Below are positions 62,344-64,000 of a DNA stretch of 64,000 nucleotides, piece after piece (positions within the stretch are counted from its first letter, which is position 1; each line of letters opens with the position of its first letter). The DNA is from Devosia sp. Root635 (GTDB taxonomy: Bacteria > Pseudomonadota > Alphaproteobacteria > Rhizobiales > Devosiaceae): assembly GCF_001427605.1 (NCBI RefSeq), contig NZ_LMGZ01000012.1, positions 125,071 through 189,070 of the forward strand, given 5' to 3'. A program made the position numbers and the translations under genes. The notes under the pieces were generated by a model. It worked only from the letters and a program-made list of their open reading frames with translations. It ran no database searches and was not told where the DNA came from.

Positions 62344-62378
62344 CTGACATGACGCGGCAGCAGGCGGATTTTCGACAG
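62344..62378 (-). promoter_or_regulatory. 35-bp element shared with the uvrA-like upstream region (copy 2)
   Basis: CTGACATGACGCGGCAGCAG... is the second copy of the 58400 element, 42 bp upstream of the DrrA-like ATG. Together with preceding bases it gives CTGCTG ... CAGCAG arms, so the inverted symmetry is retained although the sequence differs. Confidence 0.45.
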
Positions 62379-62414
62379 CGGGCTCGACTTTTGCGCCTCG
62401 GAGCCCTATAACTC

Positions 62415-62454
62415 CGTACGCTGCACAAGGTTTAGCATAATCTCGTACAGTGTA
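62415..62454. promoter_or_regulatory. TetR operator candidates in the divergent region
   Basis: CGTACGCTGCACAAGG (62415) and CGTACAGTGTAAAGAG (62444) are similar direct repeats 29 bp apart. The second includes the perfect TACA-G-TGTA palindrome. They lie 21-60 bp upstream of the tetR start and 113-152 bp from the DrrA-like start. Confidence 0.5.
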
Positions 62455-62474
62455 AAGAGTTATTTGGAGGCCAG

Positions 62475-63251
62475 ATGGCCGAGGATATTGCCGGACGCGG
62501 CGACCCGATCAAAACCCTGCAACTGATGTGGGGGCGGGTCGATGCGCCCAAGCGCGGCCCGAAATCGCGGGTGGCAGTGGCCGACCTGGTGCGGGCGGCA
62601 GTGCGTCTCGCCGATGCCGAGGGGATCGATGCGGTCTCGACCCGCCGCGTGGCCGAGGCGGTCGGCATTTCGCCGATGAGCTTTTACACCCACATCCCCG
62701 ACAAGGCCGTGCTGGTGGACCTGATGCTGGATGCGGTGTCCGGGCCGGCCGAGGGCGACAATCGGGAAGCGCCGGTTTTTACCCCGGCGGACTGGCGGGC
62801 CAATGTCGCCTTCGTGGCGCGTGAATATCGCGCCTTCTACCTGCGTCATCCCTGGGCGCTGCAGGTGGCGACGCACCGGCCGGTGCTCGGCCCCAACACC
62901 ATGCGCGCCTATGAATATTTTCTCGGCGCCTTCGACAATCTCGGCCTGAGCGAAGTGGAAATGGACATGTCGGTGACCATGGTGGCCAACTATGTCTACG
63001 GTGCCGTGCGCGACGTGGCCCGCGCCCGCATGGTCAAGGACCTGACGGGCATGAGCGACGACGAATGGTGGTACACGATCGCGCCCTTCCTCGAAACGCT
63101 GGACTATTCCCCCTACCCCGTCGCCGCCCGCATCGGCCCCGTCGTCGGCGAACTGTATGGCCTGGGCGACCCCGACCGCGCCTTCGACTTCGGCCTGGAA
63201 CGGATCCTGGACGGGCTGGCCGTGATGGTAGACAGCAAGACTGCGCGCTGA
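62475..63251 (+). CDS. TetR/AcrR-family transcriptional regulator
   Basis: A 258-residue regulator. HTH: AAVRLADAEGIDAVSTRRVAEAVGISPMSFYTHI. The C-terminal ligand domain is of the TetR_C type (APVFTPADWRANVAFVARE, RPVLGPNTMRAYEYFLGAF). The ~30-residue N-terminal extension contains the basic KRGPKSR. TTGGAGG upstream of ATG 62475 is a strong ribosome site. Divergent from the DrrAB-like exporter, which it probably represses. Confidence 0.92.
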   Translation: MAEDIAGRGDPIKTLQLMWGRVDAPKRGPKSRVAVADLVRAAVRLADAEGIDAVSTRRVAEAVGISPMSFYTHIPDKAVLVDLMLDAVSGPAEGDNREAPVFTPADWRANVAFVAREYRAFYLRHPWALQVATHRPVLGPNTMRAYEYFLGAFDNLGLSEVEMDMSVTMVANYVYGAVRDVARARMVKDLTGMSDDEWWYTIAPFLETLDYSPYPVAARIGPVVGELYGLGDPDRAFDFGLERILDGLAVMVDSKTAR

Positions 63252-63401
63252 GTACCGTCGCGCAGCAGAGCACTCGCTCACCCACCCAGCGCCTCGGCCC
63301 CTCCTCCCGCAAGGGGAGAAGGTGAAAGAGCCGCAGACCCAAAGGGATCGACAGCTTCGGCAGAGGTAGACTCCCCCATCGGGCACTCCGATGGCCGGAG
63401 C

Positions 63402-64000
<599 letters not shown>

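Overview
The window is about 64 kb of GC-rich chromosome from an alphaproteobacterium of the order Hyphomicrobiales. A Devosia-like genome is the best guess from gene content and order: irr next to fabA-fabB, queG-GST-uppP, lolA near ftsK, glnK-amtB, and infC beside an alpha/beta hydrolase. No 16S gene is present, so the genus is an inference. Genes are densely packed with many 1-4 bp stop/start overlaps. Many intergenic gaps carry palindromic repeats of a few recurrent families. No CRISPR array or complete insertion sequence is visible.

Layout. 0-8.7 kb is mostly housekeeping: ubiB (cut by the window edge), dut, a DUF2259 secreted protein, a short ThiF/MoeB-like adenylyltransferase, fabB-fabA, the iron regulator irr, an arylamine N-acetyltransferase, two small conserved proteins and a ribokinase-type kinase. 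8.9-23.0 kb is a sugar-acquisition island: a tandem-HTH GntR regulator with an L-galactonate-dehydrogenase-like enzyme (an lgoR/lgoD-like pair), three CUT2-type ABC importers, a LacI regulator and a sugar-nucleotide-epimerase-like SDR. A perfect 21-bp palindrome sits in the 17 kb divergent promoter, and 12 bp of it recur upstream of the first importer. 23.0-29.0 kb looks acquired: a decayed acyltransferase fragment, a minimal tyrosine recombinase and a ytcA-mdtNOP-like tripartite efflux operon.

29.2-45.8 kb returns to core genes: infC (probable ATT start), hydrolase, GNAT, SDR, queG, GST, uppP, lolA, an SRPBCC-ArsR pair with a concentric palindromic operator, ftsK, amtB-glnK with a sigma54-like promoter, a UbiH-type hydroxylase, KTSC, Trm112, LON-domain and CnoX-like proteins, and tRNA-Gly(GCC). 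46.0-53.4 kb is an aromatic-aldehyde-dehydrogenase-like gene plus a complete branched-chain-type ABC importer (livKHMGF-like, with a Tat-type binding protein), with a divergent AraC regulator.

53.6-63.3 kb holds an aldo/keto reductase, a flavin monooxygenase-like protein, a short UvrA paralogue like DrrC, an ArsR-SRPBCC-VOC-DUF1801 operon, and a DrrA/DrrB-like ABC exporter with a divergent TetR. The short UvrA and the exporter have the same 35-bp element upstream. The window ends inside a UgpC/MalK-type sugar importer ATPase.
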